Source: Candidatus Woesearchaeota archaeon
GTDB lineage: Archaea > Nanobdellota > Nanobdellia > Woesearchaeales > ARS49
Direction of reading: 5' to 3'
Assembly: GCA_019323015.1 (NCBI GenBank)
Contig: JAHWHY010000003.1
Coordinates: forward strand, 32,741 to 96,740
DNA: 64,000 nt
Program-made: the position numbers and the translations under genes
Notes under the pieces: generated by a model
The model's input: only the letters and a program-made list of their open reading frames with translations
Databases searched by the model: none
Told to the model about the DNA's origin: nothing
Shown here: positions 15,821-23,345 of the stretch, piece by piece
Layout: every line of letters starts with the position of its first letter
How positions within the stretch are numbered: position 1 is the first letter of the stretch

Positions 15821-15913
15821 AATTTTTATGCAATAAAAAGAAAGTCAGTAGCTTCAATTGCTTACGAATATTGGTAGTAACAACTACTACTATTTTAGGG
15901 AAAGCTTTATAAA
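15821..15913. promoter_or_regulatory. Divergent promoters of methyltransferase and TrmB genes
   Basis: GGGAAAGC followed by TTTATAAA (15906-15913) lies about 26 nt before the ATG at 15936, so trmB is probably leaderless. GTAGTAACAACTAC (15874-15887) is a short palindrome upstream of it and a candidate TrmB operator. An AT-rich box around 15821-15835 on the minus strand may serve the methyltransferase. Confidence 0.5.
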
Positions 15914-15935
15914 CTAAGACTGCTTATTTGGTTTT

Positions 15936-16661
15936 ATGGAGAATGTACTTCAAGAAATCGGATTGTCAAAGAACGAATCAATCGTGTACCTTACACTTTC
16001 TGAAATCGGGGCTGCTTCTGCGTATAGAATATCAAAAGAATCAAAATTATTCAAAGCAAACACGTATGATGTACTGCACAAACTAGAACAAAAAGGTCTT
16101 GTTTCAAAGAAAAGGATAGATAAGAAAGTACTATACGAAGCATTAGATCCTAGTTTGCTTCTTAATATAATAGATTCTAGAAAAGAAAAATTATCTAAGA
16201 TAATACCTCAAATAAGATTGATTCAGCAATTCGTCAAATCAGAAAGCGTAGTAAACATCTACAAAGGAAGTGCTGCATTAAGAAACGCATTTTATCATTT
16301 TCTTGAATTTGATGAGCCATTCTTAACATACGGGGTGCCAAAAAAAGGTTTTGAAGCAGTTAAATACTGGATAGATAATTTTCATAAGGAACGAATTAAA
16401 AAAGGCATAAAAATGCTGCATATTTATAATTTTGAAGCTCATGACAGAGTAAAGGTCTTGAACAAATTGCGCTTGACATCAGTCAGATGCTTGCCTCAAT
16501 TGTATGATTCACAGGTTGCAACAAATGTCTGTGGAGATGAGGTAGTTCTTATTACCTTTAATCCTGGAATAAAGATAATACAGATCAAAGACAAAGACAT
16601 GGCAGAAGCATATAAAAGATATTTTAAAATTCTCTGGAAACAAGCTAAAAAAGTGACTTAA
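15936..16661 (+). CDS. TrmB-family transcriptional regulator
   Basis: The 241-residue protein has the TrmB winged helix (about 3-75: LQEIGLSKNESIVYLTLSEI, AYRISKESKL, TYDVLHKLEQKGLV). A short coiled linker and a C-terminal PLD-like sensor domain (about 95-235: VVNIYKGSAALRNAFYHFL) follow. TrmB proteins sense sugars or other metabolites and repress or activate genes nearby; the ligand here is unknown. It is divergent from the methyltransferase, the natural target candidate. The transcript is probably leaderless. Confidence 0.88.
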   Translation: MENVLQEIGLSKNESIVYLTLSEIGAASAYRISKESKLFKANTYDVLHKLEQKGLVSKKRIDKKVLYEALDPSLLLNIIDSRKEKLSKIIPQIRLIQQFVKSESVVNIYKGSAALRNAFYHFLEFDEPFLTYGVPKKGFEAVKYWIDNFHKERIKKGIKMLHIYNFEAHDRVKVLNKLRLTSVRCLPQLYDSQVATNVCGDEVVLITFNPGIKIIQIKDKDMAEAYKRYFKILWKQAKKVT

Positions 16662-16672
16662 GCAGAAACTCT

Positions 16673-16714
16673 GCCCAGGTTGCTGAAGAACTTGATGGGT
16701 TTTTAGGGCTTTAG
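16673..16714 (+). pseudogene. C-terminal remnant of a winged-helix gene copy
   Basis: Thirteen codons plus TAG read AQVAEELDGFLGL, nearly identical to the end of the 14103-14507 protein (AKVAEELDQFLGL). No related coding sequence lies upstream, because the TrmB stop is only 11 nt away. This is a fragment left by duplication or by insertion of the methyltransferase-TrmB segment. Confidence 0.75.
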
Positions 16715-16716
16715 TC
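16699..16716 (+). repeat. 18-bp direct repeat, copy 2
   Basis: Identical to 14492-14509; the two copies are 2,207 bp apart and bound the methyltransferase-TrmB pair. Confidence 0.8.
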
Positions 16717-16736
16717 CTAAGTTTAAATATTTCAAT

Positions 16737-18689
16737 TTAAATAGTTTTATTTTTAATTTCAAGCATTAAATTCAGGACTTTCTCTTGATTTATCTCATCA
16801 AATGACTTAATTGGCAAATATGTCAGGTCTTTATGTTTCAGGCTACGGCCACAGCAGGAGGCATCATAGAGTTCAATATAGAGCATGCTGTGGTCTTTTT
16901 GTTTAAGTACCTCATACATCTCTGCTTTAAGTCCTTGCTGTCTTAAGACATCCCCGTCTGTTATCAGCGTCCACAGTGTTCTCCCCTTTGCAAGCATTTT
17001 GTTGATTCTCTTGAAAGTTCCTTTTTCAAGTTCAGTAGAACCTCCATGCCCTGCAAGTATGTTAACTTTTACAGGATGCAGGGTATTATAAAAATCTCGG
17101 ATATTACATGGGCCTTGAATCACTGTTTTATCTGAAAATCTTGCAGTCACAATGTCACAGTCTTTACCGCCGCAATATTTTGCTAATGGCTCAACTATAC
17201 CATACACAAAGCGGTTCAAAGCATCATATTTGCTCTTACTTCCAACATAACTGAAAGGATGCATGCTAGAAGAAGCATCAACAAGCAATACCAGATTTCG
17301 CACAATATCTATGTCCAGTTCTGCTTGTCTTGTTGCGTATTTATTCTTTGTTTTTTGTTTATATTTTATGATTCTGTATCCTTTTCCATTATTCAATATG
17401 ATTACATTTTTCTTTCCTATCTGTCTTCCAAAAGCAATTATTTGTCTCAGGTTATACTTGCCTGCATCTTTTGCAGAGATATTCTGAATGCCTGTCTGCC
17501 GCCACTGTATTTCCTGACCAGATATGTGCTGGACAGGACTTAGTTTTGGTATTGTCAAATTTACAATCTTGCGGTTTTGCTTATAGAACTCATCAGCTGC
17601 CTGAAAACTCACGGAGGTTCCACTATTTGCAGTAAAAAGTATAGTCTCAGCTTGATTTTCGGCGTATTGTATAAGATTGTCCAATGCAGATGTCTGTGAA
17701 CTATGCGCTGTAAAAGGCCTGTCACAGGGTTTATACAAAGATATGTGGCTAGCAAGCGGGCGGACAAATCCTTCAACAGCGGCGTATCTTGTTTGCGTTC
17801 TCTGAAGAATTTGAAATAAATCCTTTATTATTTTCTCGCTGGACTGCGAATCAAGATTATTATAAAACTGGTCTACTTCTTCATTAAAATCATTGCGATT
17901 TATTTCCAGCCATCGCAGTATTTTATCATCTATCTCTGAAATAAAACCTTTTACAGCATTGCAAACAACTGCTGTGCAGTTCTGCTCGTCCATTTTGTCT
18001 GCAAAATAAGAATAAATTCTGTTTCGGATTTCAAAGTCATTGCAGAACAACGAAGCATACATCAATCTTGTAAGAGTATAAAACGCCATATCCCACTTCT
18101 TTTCCTTAAATGTTGAAACAATATCAAACAAAGGGATTATTCCTTCTGGAAGCCTGTTTTCTGGTCTTAATTGTTCTGACAGGATTCTCTTGAATTTGGC
18201 ATCATAAGTAATATAATAATACTGAAAAAGGTCTATTATACAATCCCATACGCAGTTTCGTGAATTTGCAACAAGGTTTGGTTTCCAATGATCTGGAATG
18301 TACTGGCATTCTTTACTGATTGCAGAGTATATCGCTTCATCAATCTTCCTTTCATCAGTTGAAGTCTCAGGACAGAGCTTATGAAATTGCTCATGAAACA
18401 GAAGAGATAATTTATTGTCTTGAACAAGCATTTCCAGATTTAGGCCATCTGGATAAGCTCTGCGATAAAATCTAGTATTTACTTTACGAAATATTTGCGC
18501 AAGTTCTGTGGGTTTATACAAATATGCTCTTATTCTTTTTTTGTTTGTACTGAAATGCCATAACTCTTTGTTTTTTACAGCTGGTTTTGTTGTCTCTATC
18601 ACAGTTTCCTTGAATTTAGGAAACCCTTGCCTAAGTAGGGGGTCAATTTCTAATATTGCATTATCCAGCCCATTGCTTACTAAAGACAT
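16737..18689 (-). CDS. HEXXH metallopeptidase-like plus VWA domain protein (DUF2201-like)
   Basis: In this 650-residue protein, the N-terminal part has HEQFH (99-103) in LSLLFHEQFHKL, a zinc-metallopeptidase HEXXH motif. The C-terminal VWA domain has an intact MIDAS: DASSS (471-475), Thr in GHGGSTEL (about 552) and Asp in LITDGD (about 578). The order resembles DUF2201-type proteins, which pair with MoxR ATPases. The likely role is a metal-dependent effector or adaptor bound by the MoxR partner; proteolysis is unproven. The gene overlaps the MoxR gene by 10 nt and is the last in a five-gene operon. There is no signal peptide, so it is cytosolic. Confidence 0.85.
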   Translation of the reverse strand: MSLVSNGLDNAILEIDPLLRQGFPKFKETVIETTKPAVKNKELWHFSTNKKRIRAYLYKPTELAQIFRKVNTRFYRRAYPDGLNLEMLVQDNKLSLLFHEQFHKLCPETSTDERKIDEAIYSAISKECQYIPDHWKPNLVANSRNCVWDCIIDLFQYYYITYDAKFKRILSEQLRPENRLPEGIIPLFDIVSTFKEKKWDMAFYTLTRLMYASLFCNDFEIRNRIYSYFADKMDEQNCTAVVCNAVKGFISEIDDKILRWLEINRNDFNEEVDQFYNNLDSQSSEKIIKDLFQILQRTQTRYAAVEGFVRPLASHISLYKPCDRPFTAHSSQTSALDNLIQYAENQAETILFTANSGTSVSFQAADEFYKQNRKIVNLTIPKLSPVQHISGQEIQWRQTGIQNISAKDAGKYNLRQIIAFGRQIGKKNVIILNNGKGYRIIKYKQKTKNKYATRQAELDIDIVRNLVLLVDASSSMHPFSYVGSKSKYDALNRFVYGIVEPLAKYCGGKDCDIVTARFSDKTVIQGPCNIRDFYNTLHPVKVNILAGHGGSTELEKGTFKRINKMLAKGRTLWTLITDGDVLRQQGLKAEMYEVLKQKDHSMLYIELYDASCCGRSLKHKDLTYLPIKSFDEINQEKVLNLMLEIKNKTI

Positions 18690-20713
18690 TCAAAATACCA
18701 CCCTGCAAGAGCCTCTTTATACTTGTGCTTTATGTTGGGGTTTTCTGTTTTCTTCTTGTATAAATCACCCAGTTTACTTAATCGCGCATCAGCATCGCTA
18801 TGCTCCTTAATTATGTTATCACATTCATCAGCATACAATTCTAGAAAGTCTATCAGTTCTATTAGGTTTCTTGTATGCCTTAAGTGTATGAGTTTTTCTA
18901 TCTCAGATTCAGAATTATAATAGATTCTATTAATTTCATCGCATATGCTTTTTATTGCTGAATAAGTATCTTCGCTTTCTTTTAGGCTGTTTTTAAAAAT
19001 GCCTTGTTTTATTCCTTCTGTAAATTTACCTTTTCGGTGTTTATATAGCACAGAGATATATTCCTGATAAACTTCTTTGACTCCTTCCGATAAATCTGTG
19101 CCGCGGCATTGCCCATTAATTATCGTTGCTGCAGCCATATGCTCTGGCAGAACAAGATACGCTTGATTGTCATCAAGCAACGCTTTTAAGGGATTTTCTT
19201 CATTAAGTGCAGATTTTAGCACGTCTATTGTTGATATAAACCTTGCGTATTTCTCAATGTAAACTACATCTCTTGTAGTCCAGTCATATCCATTGCAGTT
19301 TTCTGTCAAATCCTTTAATTCATCTTTTTCAAAATCAAATTCGAAGTTAGGCAGATCTAATTCATATTTGTCTTTAAGTAACGCAGTAATTGCAGTCATG
19401 TCTTCACATCCCTCCCTAACAACATCCTGCAAGCCACTGCCAAGTATAAAAATAAGGCAATCTGCAAATTCTCGTGAAAATTTTACAATATGTCTTTTTG
19501 TTTTTTCAGCATCTGTTATGAACGCATAATGCGCCAGTCTATCCTGTTCTATATCCTCCGCTGAAACAGAGACATCCAAAATTTTCTTTATATATTTGCC
19601 ATATGACTTGGTGAATTGCTTATCCAGCGCATCTTGAAGTTTCGCGCCCATTACCGCTGCGCCAGTTAATCTTGGAGAATCTTCAAATTCAATCACAAAG
19701 AATCTGTTGTACAAGGCAAAATCTATTTCTTCAGTGCCATTATATTTGGGGTCTTTTGATGGCGGAGGGTTCTGTGCTCCAATAAAGAAGAATTTTCTTC
19801 TGTTCTTATCAAAAACAATCCCTTCTTCTGTAAATTGGGGAATAATCACTCCTAACGGATACTTTTTGCCTTCTATGTTCACACTACCTTGGCTGAGGTC
19901 AAAAAGCACATTGGTATCTCCACGATTCAGTTCATCAACAAAAAAAGCCCCTAATCTATCCATGAGTTCTTTTCTTGGCACATCAATAGGCAATCCGCCG
20001 TTATAGGATTCAGATTTGGTTATTACTTCAAGAGGATTTGTTCTGATATTATTGAATTTAAAAACAGCATAATTCTCTTTGCCTAAAAAAGTATTCAAAT
20101 ATGTTTCTGCCCAAAATGTCTTCCCGCCACCTGTTCTGCCTTCAAAAAGTACAGGAAGGTCTCCTAAAAGGTTTGAAGCAAAAAGTACATCCAGCGCAGT
20201 TATATTTATTCCGTTCTTGGTGTTTTTTCCTTTTGCTTTTTCAAAGATGATTTCTTTTTTTTCAAAATTAAAGTCATAATGAAATAATTTAGTGGGATTA
20301 GCAGCATCATGTATGACTTCGTCCAAAGCGCAGTACGCAGCAAGCAGCAATCCTGCATGAATATATTTTTCTTTTTGAATTTCATTGCCTTGAAAAGAGT
20401 TCCATATTTTTTTAAGGCTTGCAGGTTCTTTTACCTGTTGTTCAATTATTTCATCAAGTTTTTTTGAATTTTCCATTTCTTCTGCCTCTTTCAAGGATTC
20501 TTCATCAACAGGCACTGCGCTTGCAAGCGCTTCGCCAAATTCTTCATTTTGCTTTAGCAGTTCCTCTGTCTTACGGAGCATATCTTCAGCAGTTTGTTCT
20601 TGATAGGTTGCCCAATCAGCCGGATTAAGCGGTCTTTTGAACCCGCCTTTGCCTTGAACATCTTTGAATAAGCTCTTTCCTCGCTCCTTAATTTTTCTTA
20701 TCAGCTGCCCCAT
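18680..20713 (-). CDS. MoxR-like AAA+ ATPase (677 aa)
   Basis: Seen: an N-terminal charged helical extension (about 1-110), then the AAA+ core: Walker A EGRTGGGKT (191-199), Walker B AFFVDELNR (256-264), sensor 1 IGAQNPPPS (N315) and the Arg-finger region LYNRFFVIEF (about 334-343). A long C-terminal helical part (about 390-677) is larger than in typical 330-residue MoxR proteins. MoxR ATPases remodel or activate targets through VWA partners. It overlaps the kinase gene by 26 nt upstream and the VWA gene by 10 nt. The extensions may recruit the kinase or the LPF-repeat protein. Confidence 0.9.
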   Translation of the reverse strand: MGQLIRKIKERGKSLFKDVQGKGGFKRPLNPADWATYQEQTAEDMLRKTEELLKQNEEFGEALASAVPVDEESLKEAEEMENSKKLDEIIEQQVKEPASLKKIWNSFQGNEIQKEKYIHAGLLLAAYCALDEVIHDAANPTKLFHYDFNFEKKEIIFEKAKGKNTKNGINITALDVLFASNLLGDLPVLFEGRTGGGKTFWAETYLNTFLGKENYAVFKFNNIRTNPLEVITKSESYNGGLPIDVPRKELMDRLGAFFVDELNRGDTNVLFDLSQGSVNIEGKKYPLGVIIPQFTEEGIVFDKNRRKFFFIGAQNPPPSKDPKYNGTEEIDFALYNRFFVIEFEDSPRLTGAAVMGAKLQDALDKQFTKSYGKYIKKILDVSVSAEDIEQDRLAHYAFITDAEKTKRHIVKFSREFADCLIFILGSGLQDVVREGCEDMTAITALLKDKYELDLPNFEFDFEKDELKDLTENCNGYDWTTRDVVYIEKYARFISTIDVLKSALNEENPLKALLDDNQAYLVLPEHMAAATIINGQCRGTDLSEGVKEVYQEYISVLYKHRKGKFTEGIKQGIFKNSLKESEDTYSAIKSICDEINRIYYNSESEIEKLIHLRHTRNLIELIDFLELYADECDNIIKEHSDADARLSKLGDLYKKKTENPNIKHKYKEALAGWYFECL

Positions 20714-21851
20714 GTAATCCAGTAACTATAGTCCCCCAAAATTTCATCCATCTTTCTTTTGCTTTTTTCTTTCGTTGGCCAGCATTGCCTGAATTGAGAT
20801 AAGTATCTATCATATCATCAAAAGATGTTGCAGGTGCGCCAAATCCTGTTTTATCTGCATAAATTTTAAAAGCCTCATCAAATGCTGAAAAAAGTTCATA
20901 AGCCGCTTCTTTTCTCGCTAATTCTTTTTGTATTGCCGGATCTGATTTACCGCGCGCAAAAAGACCTCTGCCTGCATCAAAAAAATATTTTATGCCTTTC
21001 TTAACTTTAGCGCAAAGGCTTTCAGCAAATACTGCCTCCTTTATGTCTTCACGCATTTTCTCAGCAGTTTGATACCTATCTTCTGGAAAATACTCTAATG
21101 CTTTTGCACAGATTTTATCCAGTTTTTTTGGAATAGCAGGATTAGATTCTGAAGGATGTCTGAGGCAGGTAGGTAATTTTCCTGTCAACAGTTGGTACAA
21201 AACCACACCTGCAGAAAAAATATCAGATCGCTTATCGATTCTGCCCGCTCTTTGCTCAGGCGCCATGTACCAAAAAGTTCCTGCAGCACTTGTGCGTAAT
21301 TTCAAAGTTGAGCTTAACTCGTCTCCGCTGTAAAGCTGGTCAGATTCTGTGCTCTGTTCATCTGATTCTTGTGCTAATAGCTTAGCTAAACCAAAGTCTG
21401 TCACCTTTGCCGATGTCAAGTAAGAATATTCATTTGGCAACAAAATATTTGATGGTTTTATATCCCTATGTATTATTCCTTTTTCATGCGCTGAACTTAT
21501 TGCATCAAGCACATCCAGCATAACCCAACAGGTTTCTGCAGGACTGATTCTTCTTTGCTTTAATACATTTTCAAGATTCTTGGGTAAATATTCCATTACA
21601 GAAAATTGTGTATCCTGTATTGTCCCTAAATTAAATACTCTTACAATATGACAACAAGAATCAGAAAGCATTCCTTGCATCGCAGTATTATCTGCGAAAT
21701 CTTTGCGGCCGCCGGTATTCAATTTAATAGTAATATATCTATCAAAACCTACTTGTTCTGCTTTATACACCACACCATTACCGCCTCTGCCGATTTCTTC
21801 GATTATCTTTATTTTTCCATCTTCCAAATAATCATCAGATTTTAGCTCCAT
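20688..21851 (-). CDS. Hanks-type Ser/Thr protein kinase (387 aa)
   Basis: A complete eukaryote-like kinase domain: G-loop GRGGNG (21-26), Lys43 in ITIKL, the catalytic loop HRDIKPSN (128-135), DFG (152-154), a long activation segment rich in Ser/Thr (about 160-190), MAPEQ (196-200) and the F-helix DIFSAGVVLY. All catalytic residues are present, so it is probably active. The C-terminal 110 residues are helical, without a transmembrane segment, unlike membrane-bound PknB types. It overlaps the MoxR gene by 26 nt and abuts the Lrp-like gene. The MoxR, VWA or LPF-repeat proteins are natural substrates by position. Confidence 0.95.
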   Translation of the reverse strand: MELKSDDYLEDGKIKIIEEIGRGGNGVVYKAEQVGFDRYITIKLNTGGRKDFADNTAMQGMLSDSCCHIVRVFNLGTIQDTQFSVMEYLPKNLENVLKQRRISPAETCWVMLDVLDAISSAHEKGIIHRDIKPSNILLPNEYSYLTSAKVTDFGLAKLLAQESDEQSTESDQLYSGDELSSTLKLRTSAAGTFWYMAPEQRAGRIDKRSDIFSAGVVLYQLLTGKLPTCLRHPSESNPAIPKKLDKICAKALEYFPEDRYQTAEKMREDIKEAVFAESLCAKVKKGIKYFFDAGRGLFARGKSDPAIQKELARKEAAYELFSAFDEAFKIYADKTGFGAPATSFDDMIDTYLNSGNAGQRKKKAKERWMKFWGTIVTGLHGAADKKN

Positions 21852-22303
21852 TAGATGTTGCCTCCGCGAAATTGTTCTCTGTACAGGTCCTCTATCAATT
21901 CATGTTGCCTGATTTGAGTAATTGGAAAATTTGAATCCAATTCTGATTTAAAATCATTCATTTCTTTGTTATCCTTAAAGATAGCTTCAAAAAGAAAATC
22001 AAAATCACTGTTTGTTATATGCAAATTGTTTACGCAAGGTTGGCTTGAGAGAAATTCTCTCAAGCTTTCCCTGCAATCGGGTTTTACTCGGATCAGGAAT
22101 ACATATCTTGCATGATACCCTAGTTTTTTGAAATCCACAATGCTTGCGTGCTTCTTTATCACGTCTTCTTCCAGTTTTCCAATCCTGTCAAACACAGTCG
22201 ATTTAGGGGTGTTTGTGGCAGATGCAATACTAGCAAGGTTAGTTCTTGCATTCTGCCGTAGCTGCTTGACAATCTGCAGGTCTTTTTCTGAGATCATTTC
22301 CAA
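21851..22303 (-). CDS. Lrp/AsnC-type regulator in the kinase operon
   Basis: The 150-residue protein has an AsnC HTH (about 8-55: KDLQIVKQLRQNARTNLASI, with TPKSTVFDRIGKLEE) and a RAM/ligand-like domain (about 65-140: ARYVFLIRVKPD and DFDFLFEAIFKDNKEM). The C-terminal end is short for the family, ending in REQFRGGNI. It is the second gene of the operon, 8 nt after the LPF-repeat gene, and one base overlaps the kinase start. It may autoregulate the operon through direct repeats upstream of 23202. A stretch of its coding DNA (about 22045-22092) resembles the intergenic repeat at 14529. Confidence 0.85.
   Translation of the reverse strand: MEMISEKDLQIVKQLRQNARTNLASIASATNTPKSTVFDRIGKLEEDVIKKHASIVDFKKLGYHARYVFLIRVKPDCRESLREFLSSQPCVNNLHITNSDFDFLFEAIFKDNKEMNDFKSELDSNFPITQIRQHELIEDLYREQFRGGNI
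22045..22092. repeat. Hairpin plus TGCAATCGGGTTTTA motif, copy 2 (in Lrp-like gene)
   Basis: GCTTGAGAGA...TCTCTCAAGC makes a 10-bp stem with a short loop, followed by TTTCCCTGCAATCGGGTTTTACTCGG. Compared with 14529-14577, one pair has changed from G-C to A-T on both sides, which keeps the stem. In this copy the DNA codes for VKPDCRESLREFLSS on the minus strand. Confidence 0.55.
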
Positions 22304-22311
22304 AACCTTTC

Positions 22312-23202
22312 TTATTCCTTGGCTATGTCATCAAGGCTGAAAGGAAGGCAAACACCAAATCTTTGATGCCATACATCTCTGCCTTTGCTGTCTTTTCCAG
22401 ACCTCAGATATTCCAGTAAAGGCCTCTGTCTTTCATCTGGGCTTGGTCTTCCGCCAACAGTATACTTGCCCTTGCCTTCAGGAAGCAGTGCACCAGAATC
22501 TTCTGTTGTTATTCCAAAATCTCCTTCCAGCAATGATTTTTCCAGTCTTAACCTCTCTTTGCCTTCTGTATCTGGGAGTGTGCCGTCTGCTTTTTTCAAA
22601 GGAGCTCTTGCCAGGATGTATCCTACTGCCTCAAAGCAGGACATCTGCTCAAGCAGTGCATAGTCTTTTTCAGCTGCAGCAGTCCAGGAGTAAACTTCGT
22701 CTTTTCCATCAGATGTCTGAAACTCCAGCACAACAGACCTGGATCGCAGTTCTTTGCTTGTTATTCCATATTGTGCGATTCTTTGGTCCTTGCCTAATAC
22801 TTCATCCAGTCTCTCTGCTTCGCCTTCTGGTTGTTTATATCCTATTGCAAAAGGTAATACCCCTTCTTCCTCCTCTTCTTTCATTGGCACTGTAAAAGGC
22901 AGCACTATTTCCTCTTCTGCTTCTCGGTCGATTGAAAAGGGCAGTGTTTGTTCTTCCTCATCTTCTGGCCTTGGCACTGTAAAAGGCAGCACTATTTCCT
23001 CTTCAAGTTCCTTTTGTTTCTGTATTTGTCTTTTCTTTTGTCTTATTTCAGACAAATCTATTGGCTTGCCAGAGTCTCCATTCTGGGCATTGTTCTGAGC
23101 ATAGTTTCTCTGCAAGATTTGTCTTTTCTTTTCTCTTAGTTCAGCCAGATTTATCTTTGGTAATTTGTCATCGTCTGGTTGATTTTCATTTTCTTTTGTC
23201 AT
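22312..23202 (-). CDS. LPF-motif repeat protein of unknown function (296 aa)
   Basis: The N-terminal 65 residues hold two copies of a basic motif (NLAELREKKRQILQ and DLSEIRQKKRQIQK). Then four copies of an acidic-LPF motif occur at about 20-residue spacing: EEIVLPFTVP, EQTLPFSID, EEIVLPFTVP and EGVLPFAIG. The C-terminal half (about 140-296) is a mixed domain that I do not recognise (VLEFQTSDGKDEVYSW, FEAVGYILARAPL). A strong Shine-Dalgarno GGGGAGG (23212-23218) lies nine bases upstream. It is the first gene of the kinase-MoxR-VWA operon. The repeats look like short linear docking sites, possibly with phosphorylatable Thr/Ser after LPF; this is inferred. Confidence 0.8.
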   Translation of the reverse strand: MTKENENQPDDDKLPKINLAELREKKRQILQRNYAQNNAQNGDSGKPIDLSEIRQKKRQIQKQKELEEEIVLPFTVPRPEDEEEQTLPFSIDREAEEEIVLPFTVPMKEEEEEGVLPFAIGYKQPEGEAERLDEVLGKDQRIAQYGITSKELRSRSVVLEFQTSDGKDEVYSWTAAAEKDYALLEQMSCFEAVGYILARAPLKKADGTLPDTEGKERLRLEKSLLEGDFGITTEDSGALLPEGKGKYTVGGRPSPDERQRPLLEYLRSGKDSKGRDVWHQRFGVCLPFSLDDIAKE

Positions 23203-23345
23203 TTTGATTTGCCTCCCCGAATGTCTCGGATAATATCCATATATGTCGGAAGAAATATATATAGTTTCAGCAATTATAATTATTATAGCAATTATAGTAA
23301 TTACAAACCGAAAACTATTTATATGACGCGCTGTGATAGCAGAAT
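23203..23345. promoter_or_regulatory. Divergent control region: kinase operon and AbrB-PhoU
   Basis: Plus strand: a BRE-like ACCGAAAAC then TATTTATA (23316-23323) about 26 nt before the ATG at 23346, so the transcript is leaderless. Minus strand: a TATA-like TATATATT near 23255-23263, then the Shine-Dalgarno GGGGAGG. Between them AGCAATTATA occurs at 23269-23278 and 23287-23296 and AGTAATTACA at 23296-23305, forming iterons that could bind the Lrp-like or AbrB-type regulator. Confidence 0.6.

Noticed and set aside
14510..16698. Integrative element with attachment sites at the 18-bp repeat
   Set aside because: No integrase, transposase or terminal inverted repeat lies between the copies, so only an insertion-like pattern is reported, not an element.
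22385..23098. Plus-strand frames over the LPF-repeat gene
   Set aside because: Low-complexity Ser/Leu-rich translations mirror the repeats on the minus strand; the minus frame has the Shine-Dalgarno and operon context.
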